A program made the translations under genes and the position numbers. From Streptomyces sp. MA5143a (GTDB taxonomy: Bacteria > Actinomycetota > Actinomycetes > Streptomycetales > Streptomycetaceae), in assembly GCF_900290235.1 (NCBI RefSeq), contig NZ_OLMK01000017.1, forward strand, positions 48,245-112,244: 64,000 nucleotides of DNA, written 5' to 3'. Every line of letters begins with the position of its first letter. The stretch's first letter is position 1. This document shows positions 47,957 to 57,228 of the stretch, in pieces. The notes under the pieces are model-generated. The model was given only the letters and a program-made list of their open reading frames with translations, was not told the origin of the DNA and searched no databases.

Positions 47957-50900
47957 TCACGTCCCGTAGAACAAGTCCTCCACGACTGCCCGAGCCCGCC
48001 GCGTGGTCCTCCGGTAGTCGTCGAGCATGTCCCCCACATGACCCGGCCCATAGCCCAGGTAACGCCCCACCGCGGCCACCTCACGGCTGTCGGAGGGGAA
48101 CGTGTCGCCGGCCCTCCCCCGCACCAGCATGACCGCGTTGCGGACCCGCGTCGCGAGGACCCACGCCTCGTCGAGGGTCGCCGCCTCCTCGTCCGTGACG
48201 AGGCCGGCCTCCCGCGCCGCGCCCAGCGCGGCCCGCGTACGGGTCGTGCGCAGGCCCGCCTCGCGCCGCCCGTGGCGGAGCTGGAGGAGCTGGACGGTCC
48301 ACTCGACGTCGGAGAGACCGCCGCGGCCGAGCTTGGTGTGGAGGGTCGGGTCGGCGCCGCGCGGCAGCCGCTCCGACTCCATCCGGGCCTTGAGCCGGCG
48401 GATCTCGCGGACCGCGTCCTCCGCGAGTCCGTCCGCCGGGTAGCGGAGCGGGTCGACCAGGTCGCCGAAGCGGCGGCCGAGGTCCTCGTCCCCGGCGACC
48501 GGCTCGGCCCGCAGCAGGGCGTGGGACTCCCAGACCAGGGACCACCGGCGGTAGTACGCCTCGTAGGACTTCAGGGTCCGTACGAGGGGCCCCGACTTGC
48601 CCTCGGGGCGCAGGTCGGCGTCGATGAGGAGCGGCGGGTCGGCGCTGGGGAGCTGGAGCAGGCGGCGCATCTCGGCGACGACCGTGTTCGCGGCGCGGGC
48701 CGCCTCCTGCTCGTCGGCGCCCTCCCTCGGCTCGTGGACGAACAGGACGTCGGCGTCGGAGCCGTAGCCCAGTTCGTGGCCGCCGAAGCGGCCCATGCCG
48801 ATGACGGCGAACCGGGTGGGCAGGGTGTCGCCCCAGCCCTCGCGAACGACGGCGCGCAGGGTGCCCGCGAGGGTCGCCGCGGTGAGGTCGGAGATCGCGC
48901 CGCCGACCAGGTCGACCAGCGCGCCCTGGTCGGCGGTGGCCGGGGACGCCTCGGTGCCGTAGGAGCCGACGATGTCCGCGGCGGCCGTACGGAAGAGTTC
49001 GCGGCGCCGTACGCCGCGTGCGGCCGTGACGCCCTGGGCGGCGCCGTCGGCGCGGCGGACGGCGGCGAGGATCTCCTGTTCGAGGTGGGCGCGGCCGCGG
49101 GGTTCGAGGCCGCCGGCGCCGCCGTCCCCGTCGCCGAGGAGGGCGACGGCCTCGGGGGCGCGCATGAGGAGGTCGGGGGCGAGGCGCCCGGCGGACAGGA
49201 CCCGGGCGAGGTTCTCGGCGGCGGCGCCCTCGTCGCGCAACAACCGCAGATACCAGGGGGTCTTGCCGAGGGCGTCGGAGACCTTGCGGAAGTTGAGGAG
49301 TCCGGCGTCCGGGTCGGCGGAGTCGGCGAACCAGCCCAGCAGGACGGGCAGGAGGGTGCGTTGGATGGCGGCCTTGCGGGTGACGCCGGAGGCCAGGGCC
49401 TCCAGGTGGCGCAGGGCGGAGGCCGGGTCGGCGTAGCCGAGGGCGACGAGCCGTTCGCGGGCCGCGTCGGCGCTCAGCCGGGCCTCGCCGGGCGCGAGTT
49501 GGGCGACGGCGTCGAGGAGCGGGCGGTAGAACAGCTTCTCGTGCAGTCGCCGTACGACGGCCGCGTGGCGCCGCCACTCGCGGTTCAGGTCGGCGACCGG
49601 CTCGGTGCGCAGGCCCAGCGAGCGCCCGATGCGCCGCAGGTCGTTCTCGCCCTCGGGGACGAGATGGGTGCGGCGCAGCCGGTAGAGCTGGATGCGGTGC
49701 TCCATGGAGCGCAGGAAGCGGTAGGCGGCGTCGAGCTGGGCGGCGTCGACGCGGCCCACGTATCCGCCGGCGGCGAGGGCGCCCAGCGCGTCGAGGGTGG
49801 TGCCGCTGCGCAGCGAGGTGTCGGCGCGCCCGTGGACCAGCTGGAGCAGCTGCACGGCGAACTCGACGTCCCGCAGGCCGCCCGGTCCCAGCTTCAGCTG
49901 GCGGTCGATCTCGGCGGCCGGGATGTTCTCGACGACCCGGCGACGCATGCGCTGTACGTCGGCGACGAAGTTCTCCCGCTCGGCGGCCTTCCACACGAGG
50001 GGTTCGAGCGCGGCGACGTACTGCTCCCCCAGGTCGAGGTCCCCCGCCACCGGGCGGGCCTTCAGCAGGGCCTGGAACTCCCAGGTCTTCGCCCACCGCT
50101 GGTAGTAGGCGAGGTGGCTGCTGAGCGTCCGTACGAGCGGGCCGTTGCGGCCCTCCGGCCGCAGATTGGCGTCGACGGGCCAGATGCTGCCCTCGACGGT
50201 CGTCTCGGAGCAGATCCGCATCATGTGCGAGGCGAGCCGGGTGGCCGCGCGGACGGCTGCCTGCTCGTCGGCGCCGTCCGCGGTCTCCCCGACGAAGATG
50301 ACGTCGACGTCGGAGACGTAGTTCAGCTCGTGGCCGCCGCACTTGCCCATCGCGATCACCGCGAGCCGGCACAGCGCCGCGTCCTCGGGCGCGGCCGCGC
50401 TCGCCATGGCGAGGGCCGCGCGGAGGGTGGCGGTGGCGAGGTCGGCGAGTTCGGCGGCGGCCTGGGCGACATCGGTGGTGCCGCACACGTCACGGGCGGC
50501 GATCGACAGCAGACAGCGGCGGTAGGCGACCCGGAGGGAGACGGGGTCGGTGGCCTCGGCGAGGCCGCGTTCGAACTCCTCGACCCCCGGATGCAGGTCC
50601 TGCGGTTCGTAGGTGACGAGCGCCTGCCAGTCGTGCGGGTGCCGTGCGAGGTGCTCGCCCAGCGCGGCGGACGCGCCGAGCACACCCAGCAGCCGGTCCC
50701 GCAGGGGCTTCGCCGCGGTCAGCGTGTCCAGCACCTTGCGCCGGTCCGTGTGGTCCGGCTGCCCCTCCAGCAGCCGGACGAGCCCCGCGAGCGCGAGGTC
50801 CGGATCGGCGGTCGCCCCCAGCGCGTCCAGCAGCACCGGATCACTGCGTACGGCCGCCAGCTCCGTACCCTCCAGCAGCCGCTCGGCCGCCGAGGGATCC

Positions 50901-50959
50901 GTGAAACCGTGCCGCAGCAGTCGCGAGAACGTGCTGCTCCTGCGCCCCGGCGCCGTCAT
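47957..50959 (-). CDS. glnE: Bifunctional glutamine synthetase adenylyltransferase/deadenylylase GlnE
   Basis: 1000-aa two-headed nucleotidyltransferase that adenylylates GlnA on Tyr397 (C-terminal head) and removes AMP (N-terminal head). Both GlnE domains are present with metal-binding Asp pairs: NYVSDVDVIFV near residue 215 and YGSDADVLFV near 734, each preceded by GKCGGHEL or GRFGGHELG. Helical GlnD-like linkers separate them (RLKLGPGGLRDVEFAVQLLQL-like segments occur twice). Start ATG 50959 with GGAGG 6 bases before. Target GlnA is encoded 35 kb upstream; GlnA2 next door lacks the Tyr. Confidence 0.97.
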   Translation of the reverse strand: MTAPGRRSSTFSRLLRHGFTDPSAAERLLEGTELAAVRSDPVLLDALGATADPDLALAGLVRLLEGQPDHTDRRKVLDTLTAAKPLRDRLLGVLGASAALGEHLARHPHDWQALVTYEPQDLHPGVEEFERGLAEATDPVSLRVAYRRCLLSIAARDVCGTTDVAQAAAELADLATATLRAALAMASAAAPEDAALCRLAVIAMGKCGGHELNYVSDVDVIFVGETADGADEQAAVRAATRLASHMMRICSETTVEGSIWPVDANLRPEGRNGPLVRTLSSHLAYYQRWAKTWEFQALLKARPVAGDLDLGEQYVAALEPLVWKAAERENFVADVQRMRRRVVENIPAAEIDRQLKLGPGGLRDVEFAVQLLQLVHGRADTSLRSGTTLDALGALAAGGYVGRVDAAQLDAAYRFLRSMEHRIQLYRLRRTHLVPEGENDLRRIGRSLGLRTEPVADLNREWRRHAAVVRRLHEKLFYRPLLDAVAQLAPGEARLSADAARERLVALGYADPASALRHLEALASGVTRKAAIQRTLLPVLLGWFADSADPDAGLLNFRKVSDALGKTPWYLRLLRDEGAAAENLARVLSAGRLAPDLLMRAPEAVALLGDGDGGAGGLEPRGRAHLEQEILAAVRRADGAAQGVTAARGVRRRELFRTAAADIVGSYGTEASPATADQGALVDLVGGAISDLTAATLAGTLRAVVREGWGDTLPTRFAVIGMGRFGGHELGYGSDADVLFVHEPREGADEQEAARAANTVVAEMRRLLQLPSADPPLLIDADLRPEGKSGPLVRTLKSYEAYYRRWSLVWESHALLRAEPVAGDEDLGRRFGDLVDPLRYPADGLAEDAVREIRRLKARMESERLPRGADPTLHTKLGRGGLSDVEWTVQLLQLRHGRREAGLRTTRTRAALGAAREAGLVTDEEAATLDEAWVLATRVRNAVMLVRGRAGDTFPSDSREVAAVGRYLGYGPGHVGDMLDDYRRTTRRARAVVEDLFYGT

Positions 50960-51079
50960 CCCCGGCCTCCCGTATCGATCGAGCCCGATCAAGGATCAAG
51001 GTCGTACGGCCCGAGCCTAACCGGAGTACCGGAGGGCTGACGCCGGGCCTGCCCGGTAGGACGGTCGCGGCCGCGTGCA

Positions 51080-51601
51080 TCAGACGGCCCCCGTCGCGGC
51101 GTACCGGCAGCCTTCGAGGCGGCGGTACCACCACACGTCGGGGCGCCACTGCCGGCGTACGTCGGCGAAGGGGTCGGGGAGGGTGCGGTCCAGGTAGCCC
51201 GCGTCGAGGGCGGCGACCAGGCGCCCCAGCTCGGTGCGGGGCCGCAGCGGCAGGCCGCGCAGAACGGCGCCGAGGACGTCACGGGCGTGCCGCACGTCCC
51301 TGAGCGAGCAGCCGCGGCACCCGCACTCCTCCAGGGAGGGATAGCGGGGCCGGCGGCCGGGAGGCGCGAGGAACGCCCGGTAGCGCCGGAGCGCGCGGTC
51401 GGTGACGCCGGGGAAGACGTCGCAATGGTTCGACAGGGCCTCGAACCGGTGGACGGCGAGGCTGGTGCGGGCCGAGAGCCCGTGGATGCGGTCGGGTGAA
51501 GGCGTGTCCCACCTGAACGGACGGTGTCGTACGCGCCGTGCCGCGCGCAGTGCGCCGGGCCGGTTACGCGGCATCGGCCTTTCGGTGGGCGGTGGGCACA
51601 T
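51080..51601 (-). CDS. Conserved hypothetical between glnE and glnA2
   Basis: 173 aa from ATG 51601 or 164 from ATG 51574 (GAAAGG nearby); no strong ribosome binding site, so the start is open. Arg-rich N-terminus, then FRWDTPSPDRIHGLSART, SNHCDVFPGVTDRALRRYRAFL, ECGCRGCSLRDVRHARDVL and DVWWYRRLEGCRYAA. The CGCRGC cluster plus two more Cys could bind zinc. No family recognised. Leftward like glnE and glnA2 with 120-130 bp gaps. Confidence 0.68.
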   Translation of the reverse strand: MCPPPTERPMPRNRPGALRAARRVRHRPFRWDTPSPDRIHGLSARTSLAVHRFEALSNHCDVFPGVTDRALRRYRAFLAPPGRRPRYPSLEECGCRGCSLRDVRHARDVLGAVLRGLPLRPRTELGRLVAALDAGYLDRTLPDPFADVRRQWRPDVWWYRRLEGCRYAATGAV

Positions 51602-51667
51602 CGAGGTACGCGGTCATGAGCACATCATGACGCAACCTCGCGGCACATGGCACGTGACGCACGCCAT

Positions 51668-51696
51668 GGGGCCGACGGTCCACGACCGTCGGCCCC
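51668..51696 (-). terminator. glnA2 terminator hairpin
   Basis: 13-bp perfect stem (GGGGCCGACGGTC at 51668-51680 with 51684-51696) and 3-base loop, 38 bp beyond the glnA2 stop codon. Confidence 0.88.
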
Positions 51697-51733
51697 ACTC
51701 GTCGCTACGGCGGAAAACCGCTCTGACCTGCGC

Positions 51734-53095
51734 CTACAGCACCGGCAGGTTCTTCCGCAGCTCGAACGCGGTGACCTCGGAGCGGTACTCCTCCCACTCC
51801 TGCTTCTTGTTGCGCAGGAAGAAGTCGAAGACATGCTCGCCGAGGGTTTCCGCGACGAGGTCGCTGCGCTCCATGAGGGCCAGGGCCTCGCCGAGGTTCT
51901 GCGGGAGCGGCTCGATGCCCATCGCGCGGCGCTCCGCGTCGGAGAGGGCCCAGACGTCGTCCTCGGCGCCCGGCGGGAGCTCGTAGCCCTCCTCGATGCC
52001 CTTGAGGCCGGCGGCCAGCAGGAGCGCGTACGCAAGATACGGGTTCGCGCCCGAGTCCAGGGAGCGGACCTCGACGCGTGCCGAGCCCGTCTTGCCGGGC
52101 TTGTACATGGGGACCCGGACCAGGGCCGAGCGGTTGTTGTGGCCCCAGCAGATGTACGAGGGGGCCTCGCCACCGGCGCCCGCGGTGCGCTCGGTGCCGC
52201 CCCAGATGCGCTTGTAGGAGTTCACCCACTGGTTCGTCACCGCGGAGATCTCGGCCGCGTGCTTGAGCAGGCCCGCGATGAAGGAGCGGCCCACCTTCGA
52301 CAGCTGGTACTCCGCGCCGGACTCGTAGAACGCGTTCCGGTCGCCCTCGAAGAGGGAGAGGTGCGTGTGCATGCCCGAGCCGGGGTGCTCCGAGAACGGC
52401 TTCGGCATGAAGGTCGCCTGGACGCCCTGCTCCAGTGCCACCTGCTTCATGACCAGGCGGAACGTCATGATGTTGTCGGCCGTCGACAGCGCGTCGGCGT
52501 AGCGCAGGTCGATCTCCTGCTGGCCGGGGGCGCCCTCGTGGTGGGAGAACTCGACCGAGATGCCCATCGACTCCAGCATGGTGATCGCCTGGCGGCGGAA
52601 GTCCATGCCGACGTTCTGGGGGGTGTGGTCGAAGTAGCCCGAGTTGTCGGCCGGGGTGGGGCGGGAGCCGTCGAGCGGCTTGTCCTTCAGCAGGAAGAAC
52701 TCGATCTCGGGGTGCGTGTAGAAGGTGAACCCCAGGTCGGAGGCCTTGGCCAGGGCGCGCTTGAGGACGTAGCGCGGGTCGGCGAAGGACGGGGAGCCGT
52801 CCGGCATCAGGATGTCGCAGAACATCCGGGCCGTACCCGGGGCCTCCGCGCGCCACGGCAGGACCTGGAACGTCGACGGGTCCGGCTTGGCGATCATGTC
52901 GGACTCGTACACCCGGGCGAAGCCCTCGATGGCGGAGCCGTCGAAGCCGATGCCCTCGTCAAACGCCTGTTCCAGCTCGGCAGGGGCCACGGCCACGGAC
53001 TTCAGGAAGCCCAGCACGTCCGTGAACCACAGGCGTACGAAACGGATGTCGCGCTCCTCCAAGGTACGGAGCACGAACTCCTGCTGCTTGTCCAT
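51734..53095 (-). CDS. glnA2: Glutamine synthetase-like protein GlnA2 (gamma-glutamylpolyamine synthetase)
   Basis: 453-aa GSI-fold enzyme. GS blocks: IGFDGSAIEGF, HPEIEFFLL, HHEGAPGQQEIDLRYADAL, GSGMHTHLSLF, NNRSALVRVP and RVEVRSLDSGANPYLAYALLL. In the loop where GlnA has Tyr397, GlnA2 reads EEGYELPPGAEDDVWALSDAERR: there is no Tyr at the aligned place (Trp near), so GlnE control is unlikely. In S. coelicolor GlnA2 was shown to glutamylate polyamines rather than serve as a main GS; the call here rests on gene context and sequence. ATG 53095. Confidence 0.9.
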   Translation of the reverse strand: MDKQQEFVLRTLEERDIRFVRLWFTDVLGFLKSVAVAPAELEQAFDEGIGFDGSAIEGFARVYESDMIAKPDPSTFQVLPWRAEAPGTARMFCDILMPDGSPSFADPRYVLKRALAKASDLGFTFYTHPEIEFFLLKDKPLDGSRPTPADNSGYFDHTPQNVGMDFRRQAITMLESMGISVEFSHHEGAPGQQEIDLRYADALSTADNIMTFRLVMKQVALEQGVQATFMPKPFSEHPGSGMHTHLSLFEGDRNAFYESGAEYQLSKVGRSFIAGLLKHAAEISAVTNQWVNSYKRIWGGTERTAGAGGEAPSYICWGHNNRSALVRVPMYKPGKTGSARVEVRSLDSGANPYLAYALLLAAGLKGIEEGYELPPGAEDDVWALSDAERRAMGIEPLPQNLGEALALMERSDLVAETLGEHVFDFFLRNKKQEWEEYRSEVTAFELRKNLPVL

Positions 53096-53512
53096 CTTCC
53101 GCTTCCACCCATTCCTTGCTGGTCAGGCCGTCCTGCTCCCGAGCGACGGGATGCGGTCGGGCGTCTGAGCATCCCACCACAACACCATTTCACGCGTGTT
53201 GCGCACCTTGATCGGCGGACCGACCACGGGCTGAACGGCAGGCGTACGGCAGATGTACCGCGCGCGGCACCGCTCAACCGCTCCGCTGCCCATCTTGCCT
53301 GCTCGCGCGCCCCCGCGTAACGCCCACGGCGTCCGGTATACGGCCGCGGCCGTACCCGTCCGTAACGCCCTGGTCATCACCGCGCGCCTCTCCCGCCCCG
53401 CGCGCGACCATGGGGGAGGCGGGATCCCTCGTTTACGAGAGGGAGCCCATCAAATTACGATCAGCTGGTCCTACTGTCCCATCCGCCTCATCCCCCACTA
53501 AGGACTCAACCC
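53096..53512. other. Intergenic region between glnA2 and the DUF3105 gene
   Basis: 417 bases, divergent promoters. A perfect 16-bp palindrome TACGGCCGCGGCCGTA lies at 53339-53354, flanked by two GTAACGCCC words (53317 and 53362). A CCCTCG-n4-CGAGAGGG dyad follows at about 53429-53445. Regulators unknown. No gene seen; small open frames here (for example 53123-53380) have no ribosome binding site. Confidence 0.5.
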
Positions 53513-54181
53513 ATGGCCGCCAAGAACACCAGCAGCGCGGCGCGCAAGGCGCGCATCGAGGAGATGCGCCGTGCCGAGCGCTCCCGTGAGCGCCGGAACC
53601 GGATCCTCGTGATCGGCGCCAGCGTGGTGATAGTCGCCGGCCTCGTCGTCGGCGGCACGGTCCTGATCCGCTCGCAGGCGGACAACAACAGCGACAGCAG
53701 CAGCACGGCGAGCGACGCCAAGGGCAAGGGCAAGTTCACGACGGACGCGGACGGCGTCAAGACGTGGAGCACCAAGCTCACCCAGAACCACGTCACCAAG
53801 TCGGTGACCTACCCGATGACGCCCCCGGTCGGCGGCGACCACAACCCTGTCTGGCAGAACTGCAACGGCGACGTCTACGACAAGGCCGTCAAGAACGAGA
53901 ACGCCGTGCACTCCCTGGAGCACGGCGCGGTCTGGGTGACGTACAACGACAAGGCCTCCGAGGCGGACGTCAAGGCGCTCGCGGCGAAGGTCAAGAAGAC
54001 CCCGTACACGCTGATGAGCCCGGTCGAGGACCAGAAGGACCCGATCATGCTCAGCGCCTGGGGGCACCAGCGCACGGTGACCAGCGCCACCGACCCGAAC
54101 GTGGACAAGTTCTTCCAGAAGTTCGTCCAGGGGGAACAGACGCCCGAGCCGGGTGCCGCCTGCACCAACGGCATTTCCTGA
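53513..54181 (+). CDS. DUF3105 membrane-anchored protein
   Basis: 222 aa. A charged N-terminal helix (KARIEEMRRAERSRERRNR) precedes one transmembrane segment (ILVIGASVVIVAGLVVGGTVLI, about residues 31-52) and a Ser-rich linker. The extracytoplasmic DUF3105 domain has YPMTPPVGGDHNPVWQNCNG, YDKAVKNENAVHSLEHGAVW, DPIMLSAWGHQRTV and CTNG. Conserved His residues and one disulfide-capable Cys pair are visible. Function unknown. Next gene (DUF305) starts 34 bp downstream, probably an operon. Confidence 0.88.
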   Translation: MAAKNTSSAARKARIEEMRRAERSRERRNRILVIGASVVIVAGLVVGGTVLIRSQADNNSDSSSTASDAKGKGKFTTDADGVKTWSTKLTQNHVTKSVTYPMTPPVGGDHNPVWQNCNGDVYDKAVKNENAVHSLEHGAVWVTYNDKASEADVKALAAKVKKTPYTLMSPVEDQKDPIMLSAWGHQRTVTSATDPNVDKFFQKFVQGEQTPEPGAACTNGIS

Positions 54182-54215
54182 CGACCGGCGAACGCGATCT
54201 GGAACAGTGGGACAG

Positions 54216-54839
54216 ATGAAGCACATCGGTTGGATCGCCTCCGGCGCCGCGGCGGTACTCGTCGCGGCCGGGGCGATCACGTACGCGGTCGCCGACGGCG
54301 ACGACTCCGGGCTGAAGGCCCCCGCCACGGACTCCGCGGACGCGGGGTTCGCCCGGGACATGGCGGTCCACCACCAGCAGGCCGTCGAGATGTCGTACAT
54401 CGTCCGTGACCGCACGGACGACGAGGAGATCCGGCGGCTCGCGTACGACATCGCGCAGACCCAGGCCAACCAGCGCGGCATGATGATCGGCTGGCTCGAC
54501 CTGTGGGGGCTGCCGAAGGTGTCGTCGCAGAAGCCGATGGCCTGGATGGGCATGGGTGACATGTCCTCCGGCGAGGACGGCTCCCTGATGCCCGGCATGG
54601 CGACCGACGCGGAGATGGCGAAACTCGGCAAGCTCAACGGCAAGCAGGCCGAGATCTTCTTCCTCCAGCTGATGACCGACCACCACAAGGGCGGCATCCA
54701 CATGGCGGAGGGCTGCGTCGCCAAGTGCACGGTCGGCGTGGAGAAGAAGCTGGCCCAGGGCATGGTCAACGCCCAGGAGTCCGAGATCGCGCTGATGACG
54801 GACCTGCTGAAGGCCCGCGGGGCCGCCCCCCGCCCGTAG
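54216..54839 (+). CDS. DUF305 ferritin-like periplasmic protein
   Basis: 207 aa. N-terminal signal or anchor (MKHIGWIASGAAAVLVAAGA). The DUF305 helical domain has its two His pairs: FARDMAVHHQQAVEMS and LMTDHHKGGIHMAEG, plus a Met-rich loop (MAWMGMGDMSSGEDGSLMPG). The family is linked in some bacteria to copper binding and resistance; the Met/His content agrees. One Cys pair, CVAKC, at about 168-172. Follows the DUF3105 gene closely, suggesting a joint role in the cell envelope. Confidence 0.88.
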   Translation: MKHIGWIASGAAAVLVAAGAITYAVADGDDSGLKAPATDSADAGFARDMAVHHQQAVEMSYIVRDRTDDEEIRRLAYDIAQTQANQRGMMIGWLDLWGLPKVSSQKPMAWMGMGDMSSGEDGSLMPGMATDAEMAKLGKLNGKQAEIFFLQLMTDHHKGGIHMAEGCVAKCTVGVEKKLAQGMVNAQESEIALMTDLLKARGAAPRP

Positions 54840-55158
54840 GACGACACCCGCCCGCGCCCCCACCGGCCCGCCCGACACCTCGTCGAGCGGGCCGACGGCT
54901 GTGACACGGCGGGCCCTCGATGCATCGGGGGCCATGACGCCCCGGGGACGTATGCCGCAAATCCCTTGCACATACGGTTCCTTGGGGTGTCGATACGTTC
55001 GCTTGGGGGCTTCTTGGCCCAGCCGTGCCCCGAGCCATTCCCTGGCATGAACGGTTCATCGCGAGAGTGGCCGAGGCCGAGTGATCCACACGCATCCACC
55101 GGATCCGCTCAGCCCACCCCACCCACTCGCGACGAACCGCATCCCAGGGGGTTCATCC
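54840..55158. other. Intergenic region before the sedolisin gene
   Basis: 319 bases: a terminator-like hairpin at 54864-54894, then a stretch with CTTGCACATACGG and CGATACGTTCGCTTGGG without a recognisable promoter. A short frame (54966-55592) overlaps the sedolisin in another phase and is a shadow. Confidence 0.45.
54864..54894 (+). terminator. Terminator hairpin after the DUF305 gene
   Basis: 13-bp stem with one mismatch (CGGCCCGCCCGAC at 54864-54876 with GTCGAGCGGGCCG at 54882-54894), 5-base loop, 25 bp after the stop codon. Confidence 0.75.
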
Positions 55159-57108
55159 ATGAGATCCACGAGGTCACGGCGTGCCGCGCTGCGCGCCGGC
55201 GCGAGCCTGGCCACCGCACTGCCCCTGCTCGTCGGCGCGCTGACGCTGGGCGCGCCCACGGCGCAGGCCGCGCCCCACCCCGGACGGGACACCCTGCGGG
55301 GGACGAGGCCCGCGTGGGCCACCGCCCAGGCCGACCGGGGAGCCGCCGCCGACAGCTCCTCCCTCTCCCTCCGCGTCTATCTGGCCGGCCGGGACGCCGA
55401 CGGGCTGGCCGCCTACGCCAGGGCCGTCTCCGACCCGTCGTCGGCGTCGTACGGCAGGTATCTGAGCGCCGCGCGGGCGCGGGCACGCTTCGGCGCGACC
55501 CCCGCGCAGGTGTCGGCCGTGAAGTCCTGGCTCACGGGGGCCGGACTGCGGATCACCGGCACGACCCGGCGCTATGTCACGGTCACCGGTGACGTGGCCG
55601 CCGCGGAGCGGGCCTTCGGCACCCAGCTGCACAACTACCGCAAGGACGGCCACACCTATCGCGCGCCCACCGCGACGGCCTCCGCACCGGCCGCCCTGAA
55701 CGGCGCCGTCCTCACCGTCACCGGCCTGGACACGGCACCCCACCGGGCCACCCACGACGACCAACTGCCGCCGCCGGGCGCCGTGTTCCGCAACGCCGGG
55801 CCGTTCTCCTCGTACTACGGCTCGAACATCGCGAGCACCCTGCCGGACGCGTACGGCAAGAAGATCCCGTACGCGGTGAAGGGCTACACCGGCCGGCAGC
55901 TGCGGGCCGCGTACGGCGCGGGCCGGTACACCGGCAAGGGGGTGCGCGTCGCCATCACCGACGCGTACGCCTCCCCGACGATCGCCGCGGACGCGGCCGC
56001 CTACGCGGGCGGGCACGGCGACGCGCCGTACGGCGCGGGCCAGTTGCGGCAGGTCCTGCCGAAGAACTACACCCACACCGAGGACTGCCAGGCATCCGGC
56101 TGGTACGGCGAGGAGACCCTCGACGTCGAGGCCGTGCACGCGGTCGCTCCGGACGCGAGGATCACCTATGTGGGCGCCTCGTCCTGCCAGGACGACGACC
56201 TGCTCGACGCGCTCGGCCGCATCGTCGACGGCCATCTGGCCGACATCGTCTCCAACTCCTGGGGCGACATCGAGGCCCATCAGACGCCGGCCCTCGCGGC
56301 CGCCTACGACCAGGTGTTCCAGCTGGGCGCGGTCGAGGGCGTCGGCTTCTACTTCTCCTCCGGCGACGACGGGGACGAGGTCGCCAACACCGGGACGAAG
56401 CAGGTCGACACCCCGGCGAACTCGGCGTGGGTGACGGCGGTCGGCGGTACGTCCCTGGCCGTCGGCAGGAACGACACGTATCTGTGGGAGACCGGCTGGG
56501 GCACGCTCAAGTCGACGCTCGCCGACGACGGCGGGAGCTGGACGGACTTCCCCGGCGCCTTCACCTCCGGCGCGGGCGGCGGCACCAGCAGGACGGTCGC
56601 CGAGCCGTTCTACCAGCGGGGTGTCGTCCCGCACGCCCTCGCCACGGCCAACAGCGCGGCCGGCAACCGCGTCGTCCCGGACATCGCGGCGATCGCCGAC
56701 CCCAACACCGGTTTCCTGGTCGGGCAGACGCAGTCCTTCCCGGACGGGTCGCAGCGGTACAGCGAGTACCGGATCGGCGGCACCTCCCTCGCCGCGCCGG
56801 TCGTCGCGGCCGTCCAGTCCCTCGCCCAGCAGGCCCGCGGCGGCCGGCCGCTCGGCTTCGCCAACCCGGCCATCTACGCCCGCTACGGCACGAAGGCGTA
56901 CCACGACGTGACCGACACCCCCGTCAGCGGCACGGGGCTGGCCGTGGCCCGCGTCGACTACGCCAACACCTACGACGCCTCCGAGGGGCTGGTCACATCC
57001 GTGCGCACGCTCGGCCGGGACAGCTCCCTGACGGCGGTACGCGGCTACGACGACGTGACGGGCGTGGGATCGCCCGCGCGGGGCTACGTGGAGTCGTACG
57101 TCCGATGA
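55159..57108 (+). CDS. Secreted S53 family serine-carboxyl peptidase (sedolisin)
   Basis: 649-aa exported protease active at acid pH in characterised relatives. Signal peptide (MRSTRSRRAALRAGASLATA, cleavage near AQA). A Pro-kumamolisin propeptide spans about residues 45-200 (LRVYLAGRDADGLAAYARAVSDP, YLSAARARARFG, ALNGAVLTVTGLD). Catalytic residues: Glu318 and Asp322 in GEETLDVEA, oxyanion Asp370 in SNSWGDIE, and Ser543 in GGTSLAAP. The C-terminal YDDVTGVGSP carries calcium-site residues. ATG 55159 preceded by GGGG only; weak ribosome binding site. Confidence 0.93.
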   Translation: MRSTRSRRAALRAGASLATALPLLVGALTLGAPTAQAAPHPGRDTLRGTRPAWATAQADRGAAADSSSLSLRVYLAGRDADGLAAYARAVSDPSSASYGRYLSAARARARFGATPAQVSAVKSWLTGAGLRITGTTRRYVTVTGDVAAAERAFGTQLHNYRKDGHTYRAPTATASAPAALNGAVLTVTGLDTAPHRATHDDQLPPPGAVFRNAGPFSSYYGSNIASTLPDAYGKKIPYAVKGYTGRQLRAAYGAGRYTGKGVRVAITDAYASPTIAADAAAYAGGHGDAPYGAGQLRQVLPKNYTHTEDCQASGWYGEETLDVEAVHAVAPDARITYVGASSCQDDDLLDALGRIVDGHLADIVSNSWGDIEAHQTPALAAAYDQVFQLGAVEGVGFYFSSGDDGDEVANTGTKQVDTPANSAWVTAVGGTSLAVGRNDTYLWETGWGTLKSTLADDGGSWTDFPGAFTSGAGGGTSRTVAEPFYQRGVVPHALATANSAAGNRVVPDIAAIADPNTGFLVGQTQSFPDGSQRYSEYRIGGTSLAAPVVAAVQSLAQQARGGRPLGFANPAIYARYGTKAYHDVTDTPVSGTGLAVARVDYANTYDASEGLVTSVRTLGRDSSLTAVRGYDDVTGVGSPARGYVESYVR

Positions 57109-57160
57109 GGTGAGCGAAGCGCGCCGGGGTGCCCTCACCCGCTTCGAGAAGTGATCAGGA

Positions 57161-57196
57161 GGCGAGACCGCGGTGCGCAGGCGCCGCGGTCTCGCC
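57161..57196. terminator. Bidirectional terminator hairpin
   Basis: 13-bp perfect stem (GGCGAGACCGCGG at 57161-57173 with 57184-57196), 10-base loop, between convergent sedolisin and VOC genes. Confidence 0.88.
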
Positions 57197-57228
57197 GTGT
57201 CGTTGGCCCCCGCGCGCGAGGGCCGGCC

